Shown: positions 1-7,476, numbered from the stretch's first letter. The stretch: DNA of 7,518 nt from Atopobium sp. UBA6362 (GCA_002440065.1 DJRK01000132.1:1-7518); one strand, 5' to 3'. Notes: generated by a model from the sequence alone, not told the origin. Numbers and translations are program-made.

Positions 1-1267
<1,267 letters not shown>

Positions 1268-1758
1268 ATCCTCTCCTTCAAAACTCCCTGGGCACCCCCA
1301 TGGCCCCAGGACGTTCCTCTGCTGGATTGCGCGCCCACTGTGCGAACGCACAATCCTCCACAGTCAGTCGGTTAGTCTACCCCCTATTCCCGGCGCTACG
1401 CACATGAATTCGGGTACCGCGCCGAGTTTTCCGCAAACGGGAAGTTAGGGTGCCTGATTATTTGTTTGGTTCGATGGTTTCGCGGGGCGAGGGCGTTCGT
1501 AAAGGCGCCGAAAGGATGCCGGCCCATCGCTAAATCCCACCGCTCAACAGGGTTTTATTGCCAAGAAGCGCGTGCCGCTTGGGCTTCGCGGCGACTGTGC
1601 GGGGCAGTTCGCGGGCCTACGCCGCAAGACAGGAAACGGCCGCGATTGCCCTCGCCGCAGGACTCGGACGGGCCGCTAGTTGCGCACCCTCCAGCCGCCG
1701 TGCGCGATATGCTCGCGAAGGTGCGCCTCGATGTCCTTCTCGACGTCGCGCTCTTTGC
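1268..1758. other. Intergenic gap between nifJ and the DUF1275 gene
   Basis: About 490 bases without a gene I can name. The part near nifJ (1268-1380) is its leader, with a ribosome-binding site and nested inverted repeats. TAGACT (minus strand, 1374-1379) could be a -10 element, but I see no good -35 at the right distance, so the nifJ promoter is not placed. The stretch 1380-1675 shows no coding bias, no convincing hairpin with a T-run and no RNA gene I recognise; it includes a slightly AT-rich patch near 1455-1475. Next to the DUF1275 stop, 1676-1758 has coding character and is listed separately. Confidence -1.
1324..1356 (-). promoter_or_regulatory. Alternative hairpins in the nifJ leader
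   Basis: In the minus-strand transcript two overlapping hairpins can form. The small one is UGUGC/GCACA around a GUUC loop (1352-1339). The larger one pairs GGAUUGUGCG (1356-1347) with CGCGCAAUCC (1333-1324), ten pairs including one G-U, around a 13-nt loop. They share bases and exclude each other. The element ends 56 bases before the nifJ ATG. The DNA dyad TGTG-N6-CACA could instead be an operator; its 6-bp gap does not fit the 8-bp gap of CRP or Rex sites. The structure is read from the sequence; a regulatory role is inference. Confidence -1.
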
Positions 1759-1762
1759 CTAC
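1676..1762 (-). other. Coding-like tail after the DUF1275 gene, possible frameshift
   Basis: Right after the DUF1275 stop codon, the frame displaced by -1 reads VGKERDVEKDIEAHL and ends WRVRN before a TAG at 1676-1678. Its 28 codons are almost all G/C in the third position and the product is a charged, helical-looking stretch, like a cytoplasmic tail. I see no start codon with a ribosome-binding site for it as an independent gene. It could be the original C-terminus of the DUF1275 protein, cut off by a one-base indel, a programmed frameshift product, a remnant, or chance in high-GC DNA. No convincing slippery heptamer is present near the junction. Confidence -1.
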
Positions 1763-2433
1763 GCCTCGGCGGAGGCTTTCTCGCGGTCGACGAACATGAT
1801 GAGGAACGAGGCCGCGAGCAGCACCGGGGCAACGAGGATCGTCCGCGTGCCGAGCGACGGGATGAACCAGTTGCCCACGACCGCGCCCATGACGAACATC
1901 ACGATGACGAAATAACTGAGAAGACCGCTGCGCAGGGTCTTCTGATTGCCGTCGTGGGCCCAGCTCACCATGGACTGGGTGCCGCTGCGGAGGTTGCCGA
2001 TGCACATGGTCGTGGCAAGCGCGCGGCCATGGAACTTACGGAAAGCCTGTACCTGGATTCCGCAGGCGAAGGACGTGAGGCCGTTGGCCCACAGGCTGTG
2101 ACCTGCAGGGATGAAGCCCACGATCACGAGGAAGGCGGCCTCCACGATGAGGGCGACCTGACGCCAGTGTAGATGCTCCTCGCGCGAGACGATCTTTATC
2201 GTGTGGCAGAGCGCGATGCCGAGCGCGAAGCAGACCACGGGGACCGCATAGTGGACGCACATGGGCCAGTTGCCGTCGGCCAGGTTCACGCCAAAGAGCA
2301 GCATGTTGCCCGTCTGCGCGTTGGCGAAGACGTGGTCGCGCACGAGGTAGGAATAGGCGTCCATGATGCCGCCCGAGAGCGCGAGGAGAACGGCGAGCTC
2401 GAGGGACTCCGATTCTTGCTTTGCGCGGGACAT
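1759..2433 (-). CDS. DUF1275 (YoaK-type) integral membrane protein
   Basis: A 224-residue protein of the DUF1275 family (typically about 220-230 residues), predicted to lie in the cytoplasmic membrane with about six helices (near 11-31, 60-80, 93-111, 113-131, 170-190 and 197-215). Family features are GGIMDAYSYL at 21-30 and FANAQTGNMLLFG at 36-48, echoed in the second half by CGIQVQAFRK (124-133) and ATTMCIGNLRSG (140-151), which looks like an internal duplication. The biochemical role of the family is unknown; transport is often suggested but not shown. I chose the ATG at 2433: AAAGGA lies 11 bases upstream (2445-2450), a rather long spacing, and the N-terminus then has the usual length. 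A longer frame reaching 2592 would run through the probable promoter. It appears monocistronic. A coding-like stretch in another frame follows the stop and may be a lost C-terminal tail. Confidence -1.
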   Translation of the reverse strand: MSRAKQESESLELAVLLALSGGIMDAYSYLVRDHVFANAQTGNMLLFGVNLADGNWPMCVHYAVPVVCFALGIALCHTIKIVSREEHLHWRQVALIVEAAFLVIVGFIPAGHSLWANGLTSFACGIQVQAFRKFHGRALATTMCIGNLRSGTQSMVSWAHDGNQKTLRSGLLSYFVIVMFVMGAVVGNWFIPSLGTRTILVAPVLLAASFLIMFVDREKASAEA

Positions 2434-2552
2434 GGGCGGAAGGGTCCTTTCTTCTTTGTTGCTTCGCTTTTGTGCGCGGCGGCGCGTGCCGAGGGGCCAT
2501 GGGCCGGTCGGGCCACCTAGGTCAACCGCTATTGTAAGCACGTCATGCGGCT

Positions 2553-2582
2553 CATATACGCGCATAACCGCACCGGAGTCAA
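2553..2582 (-). promoter_or_regulatory. Probable promoter of the DUF1275 gene
   Basis: On the minus strand TTGACT (2577-2582) and TATATG (2553-2558) are separated by 18 bases, a reasonable housekeeping-type -35/-10 pair. Transcription would start near 2546 and leave a leader of about 110 bases before the ATG at 2433. TACAAT a little downstream (2532-2537) could be a second -10 but lacks a good -35. Predicted by eye only. Confidence -1.
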
Positions 2583-2604
2583 ATTGAAACAAGCCATTTC
2601 AAGA

Positions 2605-2616
2605 GCGTATATACGC
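2605..2616. promoter_or_regulatory. Palindrome GCGTATATACGC upstream of the DUF1275 promoter
   Basis: A perfect 12-bp palindrome, 23 bases upstream of the probable -35 of the DUF1275 gene. The half sequence ATATACGC recurs at 2554-2561, over the probable -10, 55 bases away. This arrangement would suit a dimeric regulator binding two sites around the promoter, but no regulator gene is nearby and the palindrome is short enough to be chance. Confidence -1.
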
Positions 2617-2699
2617 AAACGGAGACATCATGATTGGCTTATTTTTAAAATAGCGTCAAAATAACTGCATACAGACAAAGTGGCATGAGGTGGAAGAAA

Positions 2700-2753
2700 T
2701 TGGGGACAGGTTCGTTTATCTTCCATTTGGAAGTATTTCGAACCTGTCCCCAA
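2700..2753. repeat. Palindromic dispersed repeat, also a possible smpB terminator
   Basis: A 15-bp perfect inverted repeat, TTGGGGACAGGTTCG at 2700-2714 and its complement at 2739-2753, encloses 24 bases. Inside them CTTCC/GGAAG (2720-2724, 2729-2733) forms a second stem with a 4-base loop, so the whole folds symmetrically: outer stem, 5x5 internal loop, inner stem. It begins 6 bases after the smpB stop. The same arm, 16 of 16 bases counting the adjacent TT, recurs at 7503-7518, so it is a repeated element. It resembles REP-type palindromes moved by Y1-transposase (RAYT) enzymes, but no such gene is in the window. It may stop smpB transcription, though the following bases (AATTTCTT on the minus strand) are not a classic T-run. 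Confidence -1.
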
Positions 2754-2759
2754 AAGCTA

Positions 2760-3236
2760 TCAGCGGCTGCGGGTCTTGAGGGCGCGGGCGATCTCGCGGT
2801 CGACGTCGCGGCGCGCCATGTCCTCGCGCTTGTCGTAGAGCTTCTTGCCGCGGGCGAGGCCGATCGCGAGCTTCACGCGGCCGTGCTCGTCGAAGTACAG
2901 CTCGAGCGGCACGAGGGCGAGGCCCTTCTGCCGGAGCTTCCCGTCCAGGTAGTCGATCTGCTGTCGGTGCAGCAGGAGGCGCCGCTTGCGGTCGGGGTCG
3001 ACGTTCCACACGCCGCCGTTCGAGTACGGGTGAATGTGGACGCCGTGCAGCCACGCCTCGCCGCCGCGGATAAGGCAAAACGCGTCGGTGATCTGCGCCG
3101 CGCGCTCGCGCAGGCTCTTGACCTCGGTGCCTGTGAGCTCGATGCCTGCCTCAAAGGTCTCGTCGATGAAGTACTCGTGGCGAGCCGAGCGGTTGCGCGC
3201 GATGCTCTTCTTCTCTTTTTTCTGCGGGGCGGCCAT
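2760..3236 (-). CDS. smpB: SsrA-binding protein SmpB
   Basis: A 158-residue SmpB, the small basic protein that binds tmRNA and brings it to stalled ribosomes in trans-translation. The conserved core is present: ARHEYFIDETFEAGIEL (18-34), GTEVKSLR (36-43), GEAWLHGVHIHPYSNGG in the middle, a DPDRKRRLLLHR segment, and the basic tail starting GLARGKKLYDKRE (126-138), which in the family enters the ribosomal decoding centre. Length is normal. I chose the ATG at 3236, preceded by GGGAG (3244-3248) at 7 bases; the GTG directly before it (3239) would add one residue. The ATG shares its A with the TGA of the upstream TPR-like gene (TGATG), so translation is probably coupled. It is the last gene of the rnr-to-smpB block and is followed by a strong palindrome. 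Confidence -1.
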   Translation of the reverse strand: MAAPQKKEKKSIARNRSARHEYFIDETFEAGIELTGTEVKSLRERAAQITDAFCLIRGGEAWLHGVHIHPYSNGGVWNVDPDRKRRLLLHRQQIDYLDGKLRQKGLALVPLELYFDEHGRVKLAIGLARGKKLYDKREDMARRDVDREIARALKTRSR

Positions 3237-4102
3237 CACTCGTCTCCCTCGTCATGTGCCGCGGCGTCCTCGGCCGCAGCGTTGTGGATAAGCTCGAGAA
3301 GGGCCTTGGCGGCGGGCTCGCCCACCAGGTCGCGGGCGCGCAGGGTGAAGCTCGCCGCGTCGTTGCGCTCCCCCGCCTCGGCGGCGTTCGTCGCGCAGAT
3401 GAGCAGACAGGCCGCGATCTCGGCGTTCGCGCCGCAGGGAAGTCCTTCTTCGGCGAGGATCCCCTCGAGCTCGTCGTCGCCCACGCCCGCAGGGTCGCGC
3501 TCGGTCCCGGTCGCGAGGTCCACGGCAGCCGCGAGCGCGCTGTCCTTCACGTCGAGGTTCTGCGCCGCCCGCAGGCATGCCGCGCTCACGCGGGGCTTCT
3601 CGCTGACCTCGAACCAGTTGGCGAAGTTCACGAAGGCGCGGACAAGGTGGCGCGGGTCGCTCGCGCGCTCGAACACCGAGAAGGACAGCCCCAGGTACTC
3701 GTCCATGTTGCCGTCGATGCGGTTGAGATCCGCCAGGTTCAGGCGGCTGCCGCAGTCCATGGGGTTCCAGCGAATCGCGCTCTTGAGCGCCGAGGCTGCC
3801 GCGGTGTAGTCGCCCGCGTGGACGCTCGCCAGGGCGAGGTCGCTGTAGAGGCGGTCGAGGGGCTCGCCCACGTCGCGCAGCTCGCGCGGGTCGCCCTCGA
3901 TGCGGCGGTACGCCAGCTTCTCGAAGGCGGTGGGGAAGCTGAACCACTGGACCTCATCCGTGGCGGCGCAGTTCTTGTCGACGTACTCCTCGGCGTCCTC
4001 GGCCAGGCGGGACAACAGCTCGACGGCCGTATCGTCCTGGCCCTGAAGCATGTATCCCTCGGCCTGCTCGATCGCGGACTCGAGTTCCGTTTGTGCGTTC
4101 AT
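3236..4102 (-). CDS. TPR-like repeat protein of unknown function, coupled to smpB
   Basis: A 288-residue acidic, alanine-rich, helical protein that I cannot assign to a named family. Residues about 85-118 (LYSDLALASVHAGDYTAAAS and on to ...AIRWNP) fit a tetratricopeptide repeat, with a weaker one at about 119-150 (RLNLADLNRIDGNMDEYLGL). The first 40 residues resemble another helical pair (LESAIEQAEGYMLQGQDDTA). No signal peptide, membrane segment, metal site or catalytic motif is visible, so a cytoplasmic protein-protein scaffold is the most that can be said. The ATG at 4102 is preceded by GGAGG at 4107-4111, four bases away; a longer frame to 4153 would pass through a hairpin and the ribosome-binding site. 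Its stop overlaps the smpB start. That context suggests, by inference only, a link to ribosome rescue or RNA decay. Confidence -1.
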   Translation of the reverse strand: MNAQTELESAIEQAEGYMLQGQDDTAVELLSRLAEDAEEYVDKNCAATDEVQWFSFPTAFEKLAYRRIEGDPRELRDVGEPLDRLYSDLALASVHAGDYTAAASALKSAIRWNPMDCGSRLNLADLNRIDGNMDEYLGLSFSVFERASDPRHLVRAFVNFANWFEVSEKPRVSAACLRAAQNLDVKDSALAAAVDLATGTERDPAGVGDDELEGILAEEGLPCGANAEIAACLLICATNAAEAGERNDAASFTLRARDLVGEPAAKALLELIHNAAAEDAAAHDEGDE

Positions 4103-4106
4103 GTAT

Positions 4107-4128
4107 CCTCCAGCCGGCGCACGCCGGC
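4107..4128 (-). promoter_or_regulatory. Ribosome-binding site with abutting hairpin, TPR-like gene
   Basis: On the minus strand GCCGGC-GUGC-GCCGGC (4128-4113), a very stable 6-bp stem with a 4-base loop, ends one base before the Shine-Dalgarno GGAGG (4107-4111) of the TPR-like gene. It lies in the 59-base spacer after the ATPase stop. There is no T-run after it on either strand, so it is not a classic terminator; it may act as an mRNA processing or stability boundary or modulate ribosome access. Confidence -1.
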
Positions 4129-4161
4129 AGTGCTCGATCGATTTTCTTTGCAAGCGTTTTC

Positions 4162-5265
4162 TTAGCTGATGATACCCGCCGCGGCGATTCGCTCGCGGTT
4201 GGCATTGAGATAATCCGCCATATAGGGAATCGCGAAGGACACCACTCCCCAGCCGCTCGCCTCGATGACGTCCTCATCGATGAGGCGAGCCCTATAGGGG
4301 CTGACCTGCGAGGCGCTCTTGCCCAGGCGCTTGGCGACGTTGCCGCTCTCGCTCGATGCCCCATGGTCCTGGGCCATCGCGAGGAGATAGGAAACGCAGG
4401 TCGGCGGCAACCTTTGAAGGGCCGGCTCGATCACCGTAGCGTCAAAGCGTTCGCGCGCGGCGGCAAAACCGGCTTCCAGCGCCGCGGCATCGACGCGTTC
4501 TGTCCCCCGGGCCTTCGCCGCTTGCCAGACGTGGTAGCCCGCAAGCTGGATCATGAAGGGATAACCCTGCGTCAGCGCCGCGAGCTCGCGTGCAAGGCCC
4601 TCGGGCAGTTCCATCCCAGAACCCTGCATCGTGGCAGCCATCGATGCCGCGACTTCGGCGAGCCCCACCGGACGCAGGTCGACCGGGACCGCGCGGCGCA
4701 GGAACGTGAGCGTCTTGCCGTTGACCACGTTCTCTATCATCGACGGGAGCCCCGCGAACACGAAGGCGATGTCCGCGTCCTCGCGGATTTCGTGCTGGAC
4801 CGCCACGGCCAGCGCGCGGACCTCGTCTATGGAAGCGTCCTGGACCTCGTCGAGGGTGATGAGAAGCCCTTTGCCGTTCTTGCGTATCGCCTGGTCAAGC
4901 ACCTGCCGGAGCGTAAGGCTCATGCGCTCGAGCTCGACGCTGCCCAAGGAAACGCCCAGGACCGAAGGCTCCACCGTCACGCGCTGCGCCTTGGCCAAAG
5001 GCAGCGCTGCGGCCAGGATGCGCTCGCAGAACCCCTCGCTCGCCGTCTCGTCGATGACGACCCATCCGAGCTCGCGCGCGAGGTCGCCGATCTCGTTCAG
5101 CATCACGGTCTTGCCCATGCCGCGAATCCCGGAGATGCGCATGAGCCGACTCGGCGCGCCGGGGCCGTTCTCGATCCCCTCGAGGAACTCGTCGAGCACG
5201 TATTCGCGTCCTATGACCGCCGGGGGATTCTTGCCCGCAGTCGGCTTGAACGGGTTTCTCTTCAT
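4162..5265 (-). CDS. AAA-family ATPase with C-terminal winged-helix-like region
   Basis: A 367-residue STAND/AAA_16-like (Orc1/Cdc6-like) ATP-binding protein of a kind common, often in several copies, in Actinobacteria. Domains: N-terminal NPFKPTAG (4-11) then IGRE (18-21); Walker A GIRGMGKT (46-53); Walker B LLITLDEVQ (134-142); a sensor-like VFAGLP (169-174); FLRR (188-191); a helical lid; and, from about 285 to the end, a winged-helix-like region (NVAKRLGKSASQVSPYRARL). ATP binding is well supported; substrate, partners and biological role are unknown. I chose ATG 5265 because AGGTGG (5271-5276) is five bases upstream; a GTG at 5274 is in frame but lies within that ribosome-binding site. 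It sits between rnr and the TPR-like gene with AT-rich borders and its own repeat-bearing upstream region, which suggests insertion into an older rnr-smpB cluster. The C-terminal region could bind that repeat, an untested idea. Confidence -1.
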   Translation of the reverse strand: MKRNPFKPTAGKNPPAVIGREYVLDEFLEGIENGPGAPSRLMRISGIRGMGKTVMLNEIGDLARELGWVVIDETASEGFCERILAAALPLAKAQRVTVEPSVLGVSLGSVELERMSLTLRQVLDQAIRKNGKGLLITLDEVQDASIDEVRALAVAVQHEIREDADIAFVFAGLPSMIENVVNGKTLTFLRRAVPVDLRPVGLAEVAASMAATMQGSGMELPEGLARELAALTQGYPFMIQLAGYHVWQAAKARGTERVDAAALEAGFAAARERFDATVIEPALQRLPPTCVSYLLAMAQDHGASSESGNVAKRLGKSASQVSPYRARLIDEDVIEASGWGVVSFAIPYMADYLNANRERIAAAGIIS

Positions 5266-5300
5266 ATAAACCACCTGATAAATGGCCTATTCCGTATGCT

Positions 5301-5340
5301 TTATAACGAAGTATAGCAAAGTATAGCGATTTATAAGAAG
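5301..5340 (-). promoter_or_regulatory. Four 10-bp phased TATA repeats upstream of the ATPase gene
   Basis: Plus-strand units TTATAACGAA, GTATAGCAAA, GTATAGCGAT and TTATAAGAAG start at 5301, 5311, 5321 and 5331, exactly 10 bases apart and each with TATA at the same place. They fill most of the 78-base spacer between the rnr stop and the ATPase start. The minus strand offers several TATACT/TATAAA -10-like hexamers but no clear -35. The helical phasing fits a multi-site operator on one DNA face, or bent promoter DNA. It probably drives or controls the ATPase gene separately from rnr. Confidence -1.
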
Positions 5341-5343
5341 GGG

Positions 5344-7476
5344 TTAATTCGCGTCGTCGGTTGCGGCCCGGTCCTCCTCGGCGGAAGCCTGCGCCGCGAG
5401 CAGGCGGGCGGGCAACTCGTCGAGGCTCTCGTAGGGGCGTTGGGCCTTTGACGTGCGGGGAAGCGTGAAGTCTATGCGCCCGCGGGGAATGTCCACGGCA
5501 GCGACGCGCACGACGACGCGCCGCCCGAGCGTCCAGGTCTCGCCCGTCGACTCGCCGCACAGGCGCATGCGGTCCTCGTCGTACTGGTACCACTCGGCGC
5601 CGAGCTTGCGCACGGGGACGAGCCCGTCCGCATCGGTCTCGTCGAGCGAGACGAAGACGCCGAAGCGCTCCACGCCCGAGACGACCCCTTGCTCGTATTG
5701 GCCGACCCTCCCCTCGTAAAGCTCGGCCATCTTCACCTTCTGCGACTCGCGGGCGGCCGCGTCGGCGGTGCGCTCCATGCGCGAGCAGTCCGCGCAGAGC
5801 TGCGGGAGCTGCCGGGCGAACGCACGCTGCTCGGGCGAGTCGAGCTTGCCGTAGAGCTTGGCCTTGAGGGCGCGGTGCACGAGGTCGTCGGGATAGCGCC
5901 TGATGGGCGAGGTGAAGTGGCAGTAGGCAGAGGCGCCCAGCGCGTAGTGCCCCTCGTTCTGCGGCAGGTAGACGGCGCGGCTCTGGGCGCGAAGAAGCAC
6001 GGCGCTCGCCAGGTACTCCCCGCTCGTCCCGCGGGCGCGGTCGAGCACGCGGGCGATCGCCTTGGGGTCGGCCGTCAGCAGTGCCGCGGCGTCGCCCGCC
6101 TCAAGAAGCCCCAGCTCATTGAGGGGCGCGATCGCGTGGCGAAGGTCCTCGGCCGCAGGCTGCTCGTGCACGCGGTAGGCGCAGGGGACCTCGGCGTCGG
6201 CGAGGATCCGCGCGACGCACTCGTTCGCGAGCAGCATCGCCTCCTCCACGAGGCCCGTGGCGCGCGTGCGCTCGCGCACCCTCACGCCCACGGGGCGCCC
6301 CGCGTCGTCGAGCTCCACGCGGGACTCGCGCGTCTCGAAGTCGATGGCGCCGCGGCGACGGCGCACCTCCCCGCGCAGCTCGCGGATATGGTCGAGCACG
6401 CGGAGCATATGGGCGACCTCTTCTTGCTCCTCGGGAAGAACGGGCAGCTCAGAGGCGGTCTTCTTGCCATCGAGAAGGGCATCGACCTCGTCGTAGCACA
6501 GGCGGGCGTTCGAGCGGATGGCGGAGCACCGCGCGCGCGAGCCCAGCACGCGGCCGTCGGGGCCCAGGTGCATTCGTACGGTCATGGCGAGGCGGTCCTC
6601 CCGCGGGCGGAGCGAGCAGACGTCGTTGCAGAGCCGCTCGGGCAGCATGGGGATCACACGGTCCACAAGGTAGACGGAGCAGGTGCGAGCCCGCGCCTCC
6701 ACGTCCATCGAGGAGCCCCAGGGCAGGTAGTGGGTGACGTCGGCGATGTGGACGTCCAGGTCGAAACCCCCGTCCTCGCGCTCGCGCGCCCCCACGGCGT
6801 CGTCGAAGTCGCGGGCATCGGCGGGGTCGATGGTCACGCACATTGCGTCGCGCAAGTCGGCGCGACGGGGGTCGGAGGCGAGCGCCTCCCCCACCGCGGG
6901 CTCGATCCGCCGGGCCTCTTCCATGGTCGCGGGCGAGAACTCGCAGGCCAGGCCATGGCTCGCGATTACGGACTCGATGTTCATGTCCAAGTCGTCGGCC
7001 GAGCCCACGCGGCGGTCGAGGGTGACGACGGCGCCCGAGTAGCGGTTGGGGTACTCCAGGATGCGCGCCGCCACGACGTCCCCGGGGGCGACGCCGAGGC
7101 GCTCGGGGCTCGTGTCCTCCGGCAGGACGAAGAAGTCGTGGGACAGGCGGTTGTCGAGCGGGACGACGGCGCCCAAGGGGCCCGCCGCCTCGAAGCGGCC
7201 CAGGAGCGTGCTGGTGGCTCGGTTGAGCACCGCGTCCACGATGGCGCGGCGCGGCTGGCCCGGCTTGCCGCCCACGATGAAGACGGAGACCTCGTCGCCC
7301 GACATCGCCTCGCGCATGCCGGCGGGCGCCACGTCGAAGGAGCCCTCGGCGGTCTCGACCACGGCAATGCCCGGGCGCAGGACGCGCAGGATGCCGTTTA
7401 TGGTGCGGCGTTGCTTGCGCGGGCCCTTGGTCGAGCCGCGGCGTTTGTTTCCCTTGTGAGGGCGCTTGCGAGCCAT
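5344..7476 (-). CDS. rnr: Ribonuclease R (RNB-domain 3'-5' exoribonuclease)
   Basis: A 710-residue RNase R, a processive 3'-5' exoribonuclease that degrades structured RNA and, with SmpB and tmRNA, defective mRNA on stalled ribosomes. Order: a lysine/arginine-rich start (1-25), cold-shock-type OB domains (about 28-155), the RNB catalytic domain (about 205-530), an S1 domain (about 586-674) and a short acidic tail. The catalytic motif TIDPADARDFDDA (215-227) carries the expected aspartates D217, D223, D225 and D226; HIADVTHY (243-250), EEAMLLANE (411-419) and FTSPIRRYPD (521-530) are intact. The residue after YPD, usually hydrophobic (for example YPDL), is Asp531 here. The ATG at 7476 has AAGG five bases upstream. 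It is the first gene of the block inside the window; the upstream spacer carries the dispersed repeat arm. Length and domains are normal. Confidence -1.
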   Translation of the reverse strand: MARKRPHKGNKRRGSTKGPRKQRRTINGILRVLRPGIAVVETAEGSFDVAPAGMREAMSGDEVSVFIVGGKPGQPRRAIVDAVLNRATSTLLGRFEAAGPLGAVVPLDNRLSHDFFVLPEDTSPERLGVAPGDVVAARILEYPNRYSGAVVTLDRRVGSADDLDMNIESVIASHGLACEFSPATMEEARRIEPAVGEALASDPRRADLRDAMCVTIDPADARDFDDAVGAREREDGGFDLDVHIADVTHYLPWGSSMDVEARARTCSVYLVDRVIPMLPERLCNDVCSLRPREDRLAMTVRMHLGPDGRVLGSRARCSAIRSNARLCYDEVDALLDGKKTASELPVLPEEQEEVAHMLRVLDHIRELRGEVRRRRGAIDFETRESRVELDDAGRPVGVRVRERTRATGLVEEAMLLANECVARILADAEVPCAYRVHEQPAAEDLRHAIAPLNELGLLEAGDAAALLTADPKAIARVLDRARGTSGEYLASAVLLRAQSRAVYLPQNEGHYALGASAYCHFTSPIRRYPDDLVHRALKAKLYGKLDSPEQRAFARQLPQLCADCSRMERTADAAARESQKVKMAELYEGRVGQYEQGVVSGVERFGVFVSLDETDADGLVPVRKLGAEWYQYDEDRMRLCGESTGETWTLGRRVVVRVAAVDIPRGRIDFTLPRTSKAQRPYESLDELPARLLAAQASAEEDRAATDDAN

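Larger units (their letters stand above)
2434..2759. other. Intergenic gap between the DUF1275 gene and smpB
   Basis: About 325 bases separating the DUF1275 leader from the 3' end of smpB. It holds the DUF1275 leader and promoter (2434-2582), a 12-bp palindrome, an AT-rich stretch (about 2580-2700, clearly poorer in GC than the genes around it) and a 54-bp palindromic repeat beside smpB. I see no tmRNA gene here, although ssrA is often near smpB in other bacteria, and no credible protein gene on either strand. Confidence -1.

Noticed and set aside
1268..1351. In-frame GTG at 1351 as an upstream start of nifJ, behind GGAGG
   Set aside because: Spacing to GGAGG is only three bases, the added 28 residues look like non-coding leader, and active-site residues match the family numbering exactly from the ATG at 1267.
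1339..1352. TGTGCGAACGCACA as a CRP, Rex or LexA site
   Set aside because: CRP and Rex sites have 8 bases between TGTG and CACA, here there are 6; the actinobacterial LexA box has GAAC-N4-GTTC, which is not present.
2628..2652. Seven-codon plus-strand ORF (MIGLFLK) with GGAG upstream
   Set aside because: It is too short to support, and no plus-strand gene follows that it could regulate as a leader peptide.
2700..2753. The palindrome as a simple intrinsic terminator only
   Set aside because: There is no run of T after the stem on the minus strand, and the identical arm at 7503-7518 in front of rnr shows it is a repeated element; termination may be a secondary role.
2434..2759. tmRNA (ssrA) gene beside smpB
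   Set aside because: No tRNA-like ends with a T-arm, no CCA end and no tag reading frame ending in an Ala-Ala type peptide could be found in the gap.
3254..5316. Two long plus-strand open frames opposite the TPR-like and ATPase genes
   Set aside because: They mirror genes with good starts, ribosome-binding sites and recognisable motifs. Their own products show biased composition and no domain.
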